Positions 24,481-56,339 of a DNA stretch of 64,000 bases are shown here, in pieces. The DNA comes from Branchiostoma floridae (Eukaryota; Chordata; Leptocardii; Amphioxiformes; Branchiostomatidae). Position 1 is the stretch's first letter. Each line of letters begins with the position of its first letter. The stretch covers positions 25,483,508 to 25,547,507 of the forward strand of contig NC_049982.1 of the NCBI RefSeq assembly GCF_000003815.2. The letters run 5' to 3'. The notes beneath the pieces are model-generated. The model was given only the letters and a program-made list of their open reading frames with translations, searched no databases and was not told the DNA's origin. The position numbers and the translations under genes are program-made.

Positions 24481-25620
24481 TGTAAGAGATATATAAGAGA
24501 GTATTTCATGTTGGAAAATCACCGAAATGAGCCGTATCCCTACATCTGCTTGGAGATAAACAGTGTCAAGGGCCCCGCCGTCAGAAGACGTAACCGTCTT
24601 GGCCCCCAACATCTACTCGAAGATTATTACCATAAATAGGGCTTTGCCCCACAATGCAAGCGGCACAGGTGCGTTGAATGACGTAATTGGCGGGGTCTTC
24701 AAATGTCCAGGTGGGCACCAGGTGTGACAGAGGTCCTGCACAAAGTCAGATGATACAACTCAAACAAATATGAAAATTTAGTACAGCTTTATTTCAAAGT
24801 TCTGTGTGTGCTTTGACGTAAAATGCACTGTTTGTAACAAAGATACAGTATCCAGATTGTGGGCATCAACGGGAAGAAGAAGAAGAAACCTGTCCCCAAG
24901 TCCAAGCCACGCCTCCAACCAGGGTTTCCCGCCAAAAGACCGATAGCTGACCTAGACTATATTACTCCGCTCACAAGAAACGATCTCAAAAAACAAAACT
25001 AGATCAAAAACGTGCAAAATTCGACGACAAAGATCGATTCATACATATTTCGTCCTTTAAATTTAAATCATTTTAACCGATTTTGATCATTGGTGATATT
25101 AACTTCTGCTCTATTTTGTTCTCACGTCGGGAGCGCGGAAGAGTATGATTAAAAGCCGGTGTTCCAGTGAACCGGCCACACGTGCAGTTTTGGAGCAGAG
25201 AGTTGTCAACACGTGTCATCTTCACTCTCGTCTCTCTTTTATCTTTTTCAAGGTAACGTAACTTCTTCTTGCAACAGTTATAATATGCAACCCAGTGTCA
25301 TACTCATGACATATTTCTCGAACTTGGTGTATATATCATAGACGAAGCATACTTTGTTGAGTTGTTTGTCAAAAGTCTTGCATAAATTATTTTCCACTCG
25401 CGGGAAAAGAAGCTTTAGCCCTTTCACGCCAACTGCGTAATCTTTTCATATTCATGTGGTTCTCTTTTGAGTTGCAAATTTTTGTTGGCTATAAGCAACC
25501 ACATGCGTCGGCTCTCTTTCAGAAAGTCTTGTTGACCCGGAAAGTGACAGGCGCTGTCGAGGCTTCTCCTAGCTCACACCTTGAACTGTGAAGTTTGTTG
25601 AAGTTGACAAGTCTTTCAAG

Positions 25621-40292
<14,672 letters not shown>

Positions 40293-41754
40293 AGACCCCC
40301 ATCACACCCTCCAAACCTGGACCACAGTAGTTAGGCTTAGGTTCCCCTTTCTCGTTCAGTTCTGGATTGGTTAGAAAGTTTCCACAAAAGTTTTCACAGA
40401 AGTGCACCAAGTACCAGTTAACTACACAACTTTGTTAGCCTGACCAAAACGATGATGATGATTATGATGATGATGATGATGATGGCCAAACCAGGTCAAT
40501 AAGTTTATCACAAAGCCTTACCTCATGTTAGTTACCTTGTCCAAACACAAGTATTTCCTGGAGCACATGATGACAAGGCATTTTTGTTTCTCACTGTAAC
40601 AGTTTACTTTTGAAGACTTGGGCATTACTTTAAAGGGCCCCTCAAAGGACATACGTGTACTTAAAAACATATGAGATATAACTAAGTTACTAACGTTGTT
40701 CATACATGAACTTCATTAGAATCTGTTGACCAAGAGTTTTGAAACGAAGCTGACATACTGACCCATCTGAAAGTTATAAGTAAAAAAGGAAGGTGGGAAA
40801 AGTTTCATTTTGTAAATTCTTGATCAATATATTTTCATATCTCGCTTTTTTTTTGTTTTTGATAGCAGCCTGTTTCGTGTAGTTACTTAGGGACTAGGAA
40901 GACTCGTTTTTGTTTTGATGTTACGACAAATAGCAAGGCACGTCTGAGAGAGAAAAGGGAGGCTGCCACATGTAGGTTTGTAGCAGATTTTTGTGGAAAA
41001 TTGCTGGAGGACCAAGCAGAAGTAATTACGAGACAAAACGATCATCACGAGTGCAAAAGAGTGATGCTGATTGGTTAGGAAAGATTCCGAGGCACCGTGT
41101 GGGTTGGCTTGAGTCATTCCTGACTAAACTTTGTGCCATAGAAAAGGCACTTCATGTGACTTTCCTCACTCAACCAAATTGTAGAAGTGGAGATCTGGCT
41201 TTGGTTGGACAGGCAAAAGGCATTGGAAGGAGAGGGATTGGTTCCGCCTTCCAATACCATGCCCAAGACTAAGTGGATAGCAAGCCGGATAGCAAGCCAA
41301 AGGCCTCAAAAAGGCTATGGGACTTCCTTAACTTGTGGGAAGATTTTAACCAAGGCTTAGGTGAAGGCACTTGGTTTGTCTTCTTGACAAGACAACTGGA
41401 AGCAAGACAACTGTTGAGATTCTGACAATCTAAGACAGTATTTTATTGAGAAAGCTGTTGGCCCGTTTAACCAAAAACTACTTGTGCAATACTCCTATGA
41501 TGGGGAGTTAGAAAGAGTCCGAAAAAGGCATTCCATGATGTTTGCTGGCAAACCTATAGTGGCATGTCATGTTGATGTAATATGTGCAATATACATTTAG
41601 TGGAAGGGTACAGAAAAGTGTATATTTGTACATAGTATATTCATCGTGAACGAACGTCCCTGTATGTTGGATTGCCTTCGCTGGATGGAGTTTCATAAAT
41701 ATATATACATTATATTTTCACCTTGTTTGCTGTTCGTGATGTTTTCAAAATAAA
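40293..41754 (+). other. Vasa 3' UTR
   Basis: No gene. A (GAT)n microsatellite occurs at about 40449-40484. A canonical AATAAA at 41749-41754 lies 1.46 kb after the stop and is the best candidate polyadenylation signal. That it is used is inferred. Confidence 0.55.
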
Positions 41755-43680
41755 CAGGATCAACTTGTTCTGGACTTCTGTTTCTTTCTTGTTAGTTAAT
41801 CCAAGACCAGCAATACTGTAGATCTTGAAACTTTTAAGGTGATTTTATTCTAGCACAAGTAGCAGTTTTTGTAATGACTTCAGCGCAAATTCACCACCTC
41901 ATGAATATGTCTATCTTGTATGACTAATGAACAGTTGCACTGCAAAGAAACATGCCCTTCTGACTGAATTAAAACTATCATGATACAAATTAATTCACAG
42001 TACTGTATAATAAAGTGTACCAAGTAACAGTGAATTGGAACTTTTGGTTATTGTCACCCAGTGGAATAGACATTAAGCGCAATACGTAGAAGGGACAGTT
42101 CCAGACGAAATCTTATATGATCCCTTGCCTGTGAAGGTGGTTCTGTTTTCAGGTGATAACTTCACTCACAATTTTGTGCAACTTGCAGAGAGGTGCAAGA
42201 AGAACGAACTTGATGCCACCTGCCTGCGAAGTTGTGTATTGCACCAATACTGGCAATAGACCTGTATAACCCAGAAATGCTTGGATCAAATACATACAAG
42301 ACTAGTACAATGTAATCCATCTTGAGAACTGTAAACATTTTATTGCAAGAGGAGCAACTAATCTTGAACAGGAATAACCAATTTATGGAAGTCAAGAAAG
42401 TTGTCATGTAAACCTTTCCTCCATTTCTTTGGGTTTAAAACACATGCCTGGAATGATATCAGTGGTTGGAACTTGCGAAAAGAGTAAATTTGTCATTTCA
42501 TCCAGTAGTACATGAATGACACGATTTGACAGTTCAGTTTGCTTGCTAGTCTTCCCTGTAAACATCGCTGAATTGGTAAGGCTCAAAACTCATCATAGGT
42601 GAAATGGTGCACCTAACCTAGGAATTTCGGTGCACAAAAAATATCTGGTGCACAGAATAGAAAAAAATTGTCAGGAAAACCTACTTTCAAACATTATTTC
42701 ATCTCATCGGAATTTGAATCTAAACTTCTCCAGCTAACTTTTAACAATATTCATGTACCCGGCGATACAACAAAGGTTTAACTAATTTTTGGCACTTAGA
42801 TATTTAAAAAAATATGCTGTGTATAATAATATAATGCATGTACCTTTTCGTACATAATGCTACACAAATATCTAGATGCACCCACGAACAAAAATTTAGC
42901 TGCAATATGGGTGTACAAAACTGCATATACAAATGTATGCACCCAGTACTTAACGACTTGGGAACTTAAATACAACAATGTGCACAACGTGGGTGTGTTT
43001 TGAACTGTTAGTCTACAGTTCACATCCCCTCTGTGATTTTCCAACTGCTCTTGTGTTAAATTACCATTAGGACAAGTAAACTTTATGGATGCCATCACTG
43101 CTTGCATTGATTTTTGCCTGATTTAAAAAAATACATATTCCTCTCGAGAGATTGTCAACATCACAAGTAAATACCAAAATTGGGAAAATATGTCACATGC
43201 TTGCCTTTGTCGTACTCAGAAGTGTACTTGTAGAAGTGAAACTAGTTTGGCAGTTGTAGAATCTACACCTAGTCTCTACCAGACTCCGGATCGCTGGAAA
43301 TATCGTAGAAATGGAACAAATAGAGGAGTAAGCCGGCCAGAGGAATATAGCTGGGTAGGGAACAGCACGCGATCCACGGATCCTGATGAACACTATTACA
43401 CTAATGTCAGTTACTGCACTTCTTGAATACAGGGAAAATGACTTGATAGTTGAGATACCAGGTTTTGTTATTACAATTCACATCCTTTACTTTGAAAATT
43501 GTGGCATCTTGATTTTTCTTAACCTAATCTTTTTTTTTTGCTCTCACATTAGATTTGGAGTCAACATAAGATGTCATCCATGAACTTAACTTGCTGTTGC
43601 CTTTAAGGGCACAAACACTATATTAACTACATGTCCTATTATTGCCCTCACATCTTCGATAAAACTCGAAGTTAGACGTC
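41755..43680. other. Convergent spacer between vasa and SLC35E3
   Basis: No supportable gene. TTTATT at 42338-42343 is a possible minus-strand polyadenylation signal for SLC35E3. A degenerate copy of the hAT-like element lies at about 42590-42955. The rest is AT-rich unique-looking sequence. Confidence 0.4.
42590..42955. repeat. Degenerate hAT-like copy F (B-type core)
   Basis: The words 'ggtgcacctaacc', 'ggtgcaca', 'gatgcaccca' and 'atgcacccagtact' resemble copy B. The ends ('aaggctcaaaac' and 'agtacttaacgactt') are too diverged to define termini or a target duplication. Confidence 0.4.
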
Positions 43681-48103
<4,423 letters not shown>

Positions 48104-51100
48104 ATGAGGAACTGTCTCTTTTTTGGACACTCTGTGAGGTCGAGACGCGTGTTAAATGTATACTGTTTCCTGCTCATCCTCGGCGTGCATCTCCTGACCT
48201 GCGGGCAGTGTGCGCAGCGCCGCTGCGGGCCGGACAACTGCGTACACGGGCGGTGCTCGGAAGGGGAGTGCGTCTGCGATAGAGGGTGGAACGGGGACCG
48301 ATGTCAGTACTGTGGAGGCCGTTTCAGGTACGATTCAAACTATAACGACAATTATGACTTTTCCAGTGTGCGTTTCTGACAACCAGTGATGTCGATTTTC
48401 CTTGTGTGTCCTTCATCAGTCAACTGTAAACAAGAGGGGTTTACGGAAATGTCTGACCTGGCTATGACATAACCATGTTAGAACGGAAGAGAGGGTTACC
48501 AAGTCACAACTTAGGACTTGATTCTGACACGAAAATGATACCATGGGCTGTCTACTAATGCCAAAATCTCAAGGGTGTGCATGGGGGTTTTAGTCTCTGA
48601 TGTTTACTCCGGGAAATGCTTGTGGAAAAACTGGGTTTATTGCAGTCATTCATTAGCAGTGTTTATATAGTTTTCCTTGACCTTTATTATCATGGCTTTG
48701 TAGTTAATTGTGACCTGCCACAATTGAGGTTCCCCCCACACAAGCCTGATCCTGCCCCCGATAACCCTCGACCTGAGTCTCACCCTATTGCGGCAGTCTC
48801 TGCATACGTATGGGGGAAGTCTCGTTTTTGTGTTTCCATGTCGAGATAGACATCTTGTAAATGTACATTTGTAGTTATTGGGTGGGCTGACTACATTCTC
48901 TTCATAGCCAGGGGCTGAATTGCAAGGAGCATGCAATTGGCAGGGCTAATTAATTATAAATCACAAGGGTCTGTGATGGCAGCCTGTAGACAATGCCTAG
49001 TCCCTTCAAGATCAATATGACAGTAATTACCCCAGTTCTGGCCATTGAACTGTAGGGACATGAACCACTCATACCGGGATGGACCCCTACTCTTTTTGAT
49101 AAGTATGGCACTGGTTCTTTTGCATGCTCGAGGTGTGGCTCTCCTCTAACACGGGACCTCAATTTGACCTCGGGACCTCCATCCCTAACAAAAGCTAGGT
49201 ATTAATTAAGTGTGAGTTTCTAACAACCAGCGATGTAGATTTTCCTTGTGTGTTCTTCATCAGTCAACTGTAAACAAAAGGGGTTTACAGAAAAGTCTGT
49301 GCTGGGTATGAGATAACCCTGTTAAAATGGAAGAGTGGGTTACCAATGCACCTTTGTTTTGGTTGTGTTTTCTTGCAATACTTCTGTGACTTTTGCTGTG
49401 CACAGCATTGTTGCACGATATGATCATGCTACCGATCAAGACGATAGACGGGTCATTTTCCGATTGACTTTGATTTTTACATTTTTAAAACAATAAAACT
49501 ATTAAAAGAGGGATGAAAGCTACGATCCTGCCATGTTTTTGCCTTGTATTTCTAACTGTACGTAAGACATGCTGGCAGTTCAGTATAAGTTATGAGCTAT
49601 TTTTTATGTGATCTGGACACCAAGCAGATGATTGGTATATGTCAAACATCATGAGTACACTTTTTCAAATACCATTGGGCATTGGTGGAAAATGCCCTGG
49701 TACACTTGTACCTTCTTCTTTCCAGCAGCAAAAGGTTTCTAGTTGGCTTAAAAATAAAATATGTCATCTCAAATTCTGTAAATTCATACATTTGTGTAGT
49801 AGTACTACTATAAGTATAACAATGTTGCCACTTACAACTAACTAGCCTGTCCTTAGAGACAAAGACAGCCTAGTTTTTCCAGAAACCCACAAACAAAATT
49901 AGATCTTCCTTTATTTATGTGTGCTCTTCTTCCACTAATGTTTGTGTTGACAAGGAAATGACACTGAAAAGACCTTAAGGCTAGTCAAACATATGCAGAA
50001 CAATCATCATTATCAGGACCTGGCTTAGAGACAAATTGCATGTACTGTACCAAACAAATTACTGTGTCTAGATTGGACCTTATACAACCTTGAATTGCCC
50101 TGGCACAAACATGTTAATAGCCTTTGCATGAACATGCTAATTAGTTTCTCTTAAAAAGGCTTTCTCAATCCCCTTTAAGTTTATATTTGAAAAAGCCTAT
50201 TTCTTATCATTATAGTCTATAGCCTATAGTGCAAAGACTCCCTCTCCAGCCCATAATAATAAGAAAGACATGTAATAAGAAAACAGTAACTTGAGAACAA
50301 AGATAACATCTTGGAGGATCCAGCAATTCTTACACATTTTCCCTTATTTTTTTTTTTGTAAACAGAAAAAACAAACACTTTCAGACAAGAATTTGTCCAT
50401 TTATTTATTTTGTTTGTTTCTTTGTATTCTTTTGTGTAATTGTATACCCTGTGAAGTACCCCATGGCATAACACACCAGGTTTGTACTGAACAGTGCAAG
50501 CTGTATATCCAGACAAATATATTTGATCCACTCACACCTGGAAGGACCCATTTTCTTAAGCTTTTAGATGGTGAAGTGTGTTATTGAGCATGCTGTGTGG
50601 CTCTCCAGAAATACAAGACCTCCATTTAATGTTCTACATGAATGGCTTCTTCCCTAACCTCACTTAAGTACTAATTTTCACCTAAGTGAAGTATTATAAG
50701 GAAAGTTGTGTAAAGTGCCTATAATTTCCAAAGGCACAAGTCGTCATCAGAGCATGTCGAACCCTGAACCTCTAGCGTCTGGACCAAACACCCTTCCATT
50801 ATGCCTAAGCCACACCTGATACAGAATGTCTAGAACTAGAAGTAGTAGAAGTTGTACGTATGGCTGGTCACTGACTATGCAGGTTAGGCCACACCAATTT
50901 AATTCGTTGGTTCTCGGAATCGCCGCTTCAAAAAATCGCAAAACCAAAAAAAAAAAAAAAAATTTTTTTCTCCCCAGGCTATCTGAAGGCTGCAGTTTTT
51001 CAATAAGTCGATAGGTGTCTCTCTTTGAAGTTGTGACCTAGGTGATCATGTGACGGAGATTAGCCAATCAGAAGCATCATTCTTAAAATCAAAATGGCGC

Positions 51101-54100
51101 CACCAGAAAAATAGAAGGGGAAGGAGTACCGGAGTCGGATAATTTTGAGTACAAATAGAGTAGAATTGGAGCTTGAAGAAGTGTAGTAGAAGGTAGTGCA
51201 GTAGCAGGAGAAGAAAATACCATGTCTGTGGATCCAGGAAAGCCACATTTTTTGTGGTGTGTACAGTTTTTAACCGGGGACAGAAGTCAGAAGAAACTTC
51301 TTGGCCAACAGACAAAATTTATTTATGAAAACATGTCTTCTTCTTCTTCTGTCACATAATTAACAGATATGCATCGAGGGCCCAAACGATGTGCAGGTGG
51401 GTTTGATGAAATATAATTTCCTTGATATTTGATGGACAAACCAAAAATTATTTTGAAGTATTTAGCCAACAGAAAAATATGAGTTCCCTTGGCCAAATTG
51501 GGGCTTGTTCATATACACCCAAAGTACTAGTAATTAGTAGTAAGTTCACAGGGGTTTTTGACTTTTAAAGAGTAGAATTTTGACAAAGTAGGTAGCACAG
51601 AGTTGCAGTAAGACTGGGAATTCTTGTCAAGCAGAGCAAATATTAAATTATTTTGAGTTCCCCTTGGGGTTTGTTGATAAGTTTCAGTTACTGTAAGATG
51701 GACACTTTGTTTTTGACCTCCATGAATAAAAGACAAAAATGAAGACTGCATTTTCAGACTGTTGTTTCCAATTGAATCAAACCAGGATGGTACATATAAA
51801 ATTCATAATTACAATGTCACCTTTTATCAATAACCATAATTCTAATGTTTTAGTACAATTCGGTAAACTGAAAGAAATCAATAAAATCAATTATCGTGAA
51901 AATAACATACGAAAATAGCAATGTATGTACCGGTAGCACTTACTGTACCGTTAGTGTCTCAGTGAGTATGATACGAGAGCCCCCATGGCCAGATTCAGCA
52001 ATGGCTTTGCCATCAGAGAAGTTTTTTTTTTTTTTTTTCGCCCTGTCGCTTCATATTTTTCATGAAAAAATCCGAGAACCAACAAATTAAATTGGTATGG
52101 CCTTACAAAGAAAGATAATTAGATGGATTTTGTGGTATCAAGCCTCAGGCAGACTACCTACATGATAAACCCAAGGTGTTGAGGACATATCCTTTAGTGC
52201 TGTGGTCTCACCGACACTGGTAGTACGGATATGTTGAAAAAGCCAGTGGCTGTATCAGCACCATCACCAGGCAACAGAGGACCAGGTTAACGTTGTATTA
52301 GTAGATATCTAGGAAAATTTGGGATGGGGTGTGCCAAGAAGGACTTCAAATTGTAGACGAGTCCTACTAGTATTAGAGTGTGAAGACTAGCCGACTGCTG
52401 CCTACCCCTGCAGTGTACAAATACTGGATACAGTACACTGATACTACACCTGAAGTCGTTGATTACAATACTTGAGGTTACCACTGACAGTTTTAGCCAG
52501 GTAGGAATTGTCTGCAACCTGCAACGAGTTTGCATATAATTATTACCTTCACCAAGAAGGTTATGTTTTCGGCAGCATTTTTGTGTGTGTCTGTCTGTCT
52601 GTCTGTGAACACAATAATACCTGGATGGATTGTCGTGATATTTGATATGTTGGTACTTGGTAGGTCTTGATGAGATCTTAAAAATGGTTACATTTTTGGC
52701 CTCCTAGTCCTAGCAACTTTCTGTGATACTGCAGCAACAATTCCAGTTTTGATACCTCTCAATCTGGACAAGTTATGGTCAAGACTTGTGACAGGTAGAT
52801 AGCTCTTGTTGTCGGGAGGAAGTGACATAAGTTTGGGACTTTGGGTTCTCGAAATCTAACTTATGTCTGTTTCTGTCTGTCTTTGCTGTTACATGTACAT
52901 GTAATACTATATGATTACAAATATCACAATGCAGCTATCATTTGTGTCTTTTTGACTGGAAGGGTTTGCAAAGCAATCTGATGTATATTGTAAATAAGGG
53001 GGTGAAGTCTGCCATCTCTGATTGCCTTGTTTGTTTGTTGTTGTTTACCTCCCAGATTGACCAGCAACTCCGGTGTGATCACTGATGGTCCGAGTAACTA
53101 TACCACGGTCACAAAGTGTACCTGGCTCATCGACAGTGGAAGGTGGGAATGGGCAGTTTATTACAATCAGACAGATACTGATCGTGACTGTCCATCACAA
53201 TAACTGAATTAGCAGTTCCACCAATGAGAGAGCGACAATTATTGGTCAATGACCAATGGCTGCATGTCTGTCAAATAGTTGTATTTTTATGTTTTTAGTT
53301 TGTATTTCTACATTTTGATATGGGTTAGCGGGGCTTGGAATCAACATTAAGATGAAGAAATGTGACATGGAACATAAAAAGTGTGAATATTTGACAGACA
53401 TGCAGACATCCCTCATTGGTCAAGCCATTAATTGTCAGTCTCTCATTGGATTAACTGCTAATTGTGATTGACTGTCAGGATCTATCCAGATAGTCTGTAA
53501 TTTGTCTAGTCTGTAAGTATGATATCTTGTATGTTTTTTGAAGGGGGATTGGACACTTTTTACTCACGTTAAGGCCACACAAGTTCATTTTTGGAATTTC
53601 TGCAGAAAAATTTTAGAAAAGCTTTTTGTGGCACCCCTAAATGCTACCACAGGAGCTACAAAGTCAACAAACCATTCTTGTTAATTATTAACCTTTATTT
53701 CACATTCTCGCAACACCGGGCTAAGTACAGACCGTAACAAAACATGTTTACCTAATGGATAAGAAACTTCTCTATCAACAATCACACATTGTTTTTTTTT
53801 TTTCAAGAGCCACTTGTTTTAACTTTCATAACCACCTTTTTTGCCCTTGAAAACACAACAGAAATATTTTTCAGGTACTTGTAGTGCTTGAGTAAATAGA
53901 AAATTATGACTAGAAGTTAATAAGTCATGAAGGTAAACAAGGACTTTTTTCACCAATGGGGCCAAACTTTGAGCATTTTTGGGTTAAGACATATCCTGAA
54001 AGAAACATGGCATTTTTTTAAGATCGGAAAAAATGAAGCAGGGCAATTCAATAACCAATGAATTTAATTGATGTAGCAAAGAGTATTAGAGGTGGATAGT

Positions 54101-56307
54101 GTATTATGCATGTACATGTATGTATCGAAACATACATTAATAACATTAGATTACTAGAACACACTTAGAAGTCAATGAAGACATTTTTGTGAACATTATT
54201 TTGCATTTGTATGAAAAAATATTATGATGATAGATCAAAATGTTGATTCGTTTTAAGTATGGAAATTAAATGGGGTAAGCTTGAAAAGCATTCTTTATCA
54301 ACTCTGATCGTCTGTCCTTTTTGTGTGTGTTTTTTCCAGGGTTGGATCGACCATCAGACTGAGGTTTAATGAGTTTGCTACAGAGTGTAGCTGGGACCAT
54401 GTGTACGTGTACGACGGAGACTCTGTGTTTGCACCCCTCGTAGCAACCTTCAGGTAAGTTTAGATTAAAGACAATCAAGAAAAAAAAATTCACGAGTCTT
54501 AGTGGCAAGTGTTTAGATGTTGACACACTGGCAGCACCAAATCCGTAGGTGTTTTTGGCATCTTTGGACAGATCAGCCGTGAGGCTCGGTGGGCGTCACT
54601 CCACCGTCATGGGGGCAGAGGCATGGCGAGTATCGAACTCAGGACCTTCTGATTCTGATTCCAACGCTAAAGCTGTTGTGCCACACAGACACCTCATAAA
54701 TTTTTTTTGGGGGGGGAGGGGGACTGAATGAGATACGGAGGTGGTCACCTTATTAAGGTTGACTGTATCATTTTGTATGTATGTCTGAGCAGTTTTGCCT
54801 GAGTGTGCTTCTGTGGGGGTGAAGTCTGCTATCTCTGATTGCCTTGTTTTAATTCCGCAGTGGTCTGATGACACATTTGCAGCCCAACAGAACCAGCTAT
54901 GAGCTAACCACTACATCAGGCTACGCCTACCTGCACTTCTTCAGCGATGCTGCTTACAACATGAGCGGCTTTAACATATCTTACAGGTAATGTTTTTTAT
55001 GCCTATGCCTTTTTATTACCTTTGTGTAACTGGAGAAGCTGTTGTTGTTTTTAGTGTGTGTGTTTGCCTGTGTATGTGTGTTTCTACACCAATTTTCACA
55101 TGCTAGGCACATCAGAGACACTGACAGGAAGTTAGGTCAAAGGTTCCAAAAGTTATCAAAGGTTATCTCATTTCCTATCTTCAATTTTTTGCTGTATATC
55201 CATGTCTGTTGATGACTTATGGGAGGCAGTGGTAAAATGCAGTCCAGACGTGTTTAGTTCATGTCTCAGGGCCTATATCCACAGTGCATCCCAATGCATA
55301 TGCACAATTTTGACTGTGAACCAAAGTTCATTGTGGTGTATTGTTGTTTCCAGCCTGAATGCCTGTCCGTTAGACTGTTCCGGCCACGGCACCTGCGACT
55401 CCTCCTCAGTGTGCACCTGTCAGCAGGGCTGGAAGGGCGACGCCTGCAACGAGCCGGCCTGTCCCAACCTCTGCTCCAACCATGGCCACTGTGACTACTC
55501 AGGCACCCTGGACTGTATATGTAACCCAGGATACAGGGGTGGGTACTCAGTAACCCAGGTTACATGGGTGGGTACTCAGTAACCCAGGATACAGGCGTGG
55601 GTGCTCTATAACCCAGGATACAGGGGTGGGTACTCTGTAACCCAGGATACAGGGGTGGGTACTCACTAACCCAGCATACAGGGGTGAGTACTCACTAACC
55701 CAGGTTAAAGGGGTGGGTACTCTGTAACCCAGGATACAGGGGTGGGTACTCAGTAACCCAGGATACAGGGGTGGGCACTCAGTAACCCAGGATACAGGAG
55801 TGGGTACTCAGTAACCCAGGATACAGGGGTGGGTACTCAGTAACCCAGGATACAGGGGTGGGTACTCTGTAACCCAGGATACAGGTGTGGGTACTCACTA
55901 ACCCAGCATACAGGGGTGAGTACTCACTAACCCAGGTTACAGGGGTGGGTACTCAGTAACCCAGGATACAGGGGTGGGTAATCACTAACCCAGGATACAG
56001 GGGTGGGTACTCAGTTACCCAGGATACAGGGATGGGTAGTCAGTAACCCAGGATACAGGGATGGGTAGTCAGTAACCCAGGATACAGGGGTGGGTAATCA
56101 CTAACCCAGGATACAGGGGTGGGTACTCAGTTACCCAGGATACAGGGATGGGTAGTCAGTAACCCAGGATACAGGGATGGGTAGTCAGTAACCCAGGATA
56201 CAGGGGTGGGTAATCAGTAACACAGGATACAGGGGTTGGTACTCAGTAACCCAGGATACGGGGGTGGTACTCATATCCTGTCCGCTAGTGCGGCGGTGCC
56301 GATAGAA

Positions 56308-56339
<32 letters not shown>

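Larger units (their letters stand above)
21979..25620. other. Divergent spacer between PXMP4 and vasa
   Basis: The 3.6 kb between the two start codons holds a MITE (22206-22416), a (GT)n tract (22681-22740), a LINE remnant (22785-23235), a short palindromic MITE (23306-23432), a truncated hAT-like copy (24294-24480) and unique sequence. A possible vasa 5' UTR intron runs from 25252 (caaG|GTAACG) to 25522 (ctctttcAG). No other gene is supportable. Confidence 0.5.

Noticed and set aside
24860-24930. A Lys/Pro-rich stretch (gaagaagaagaaacctgtcc) that looks like an exon end
   Set aside because: No acceptor/donor pair with an open frame joins it to any gene, and there is no recognisable homology.
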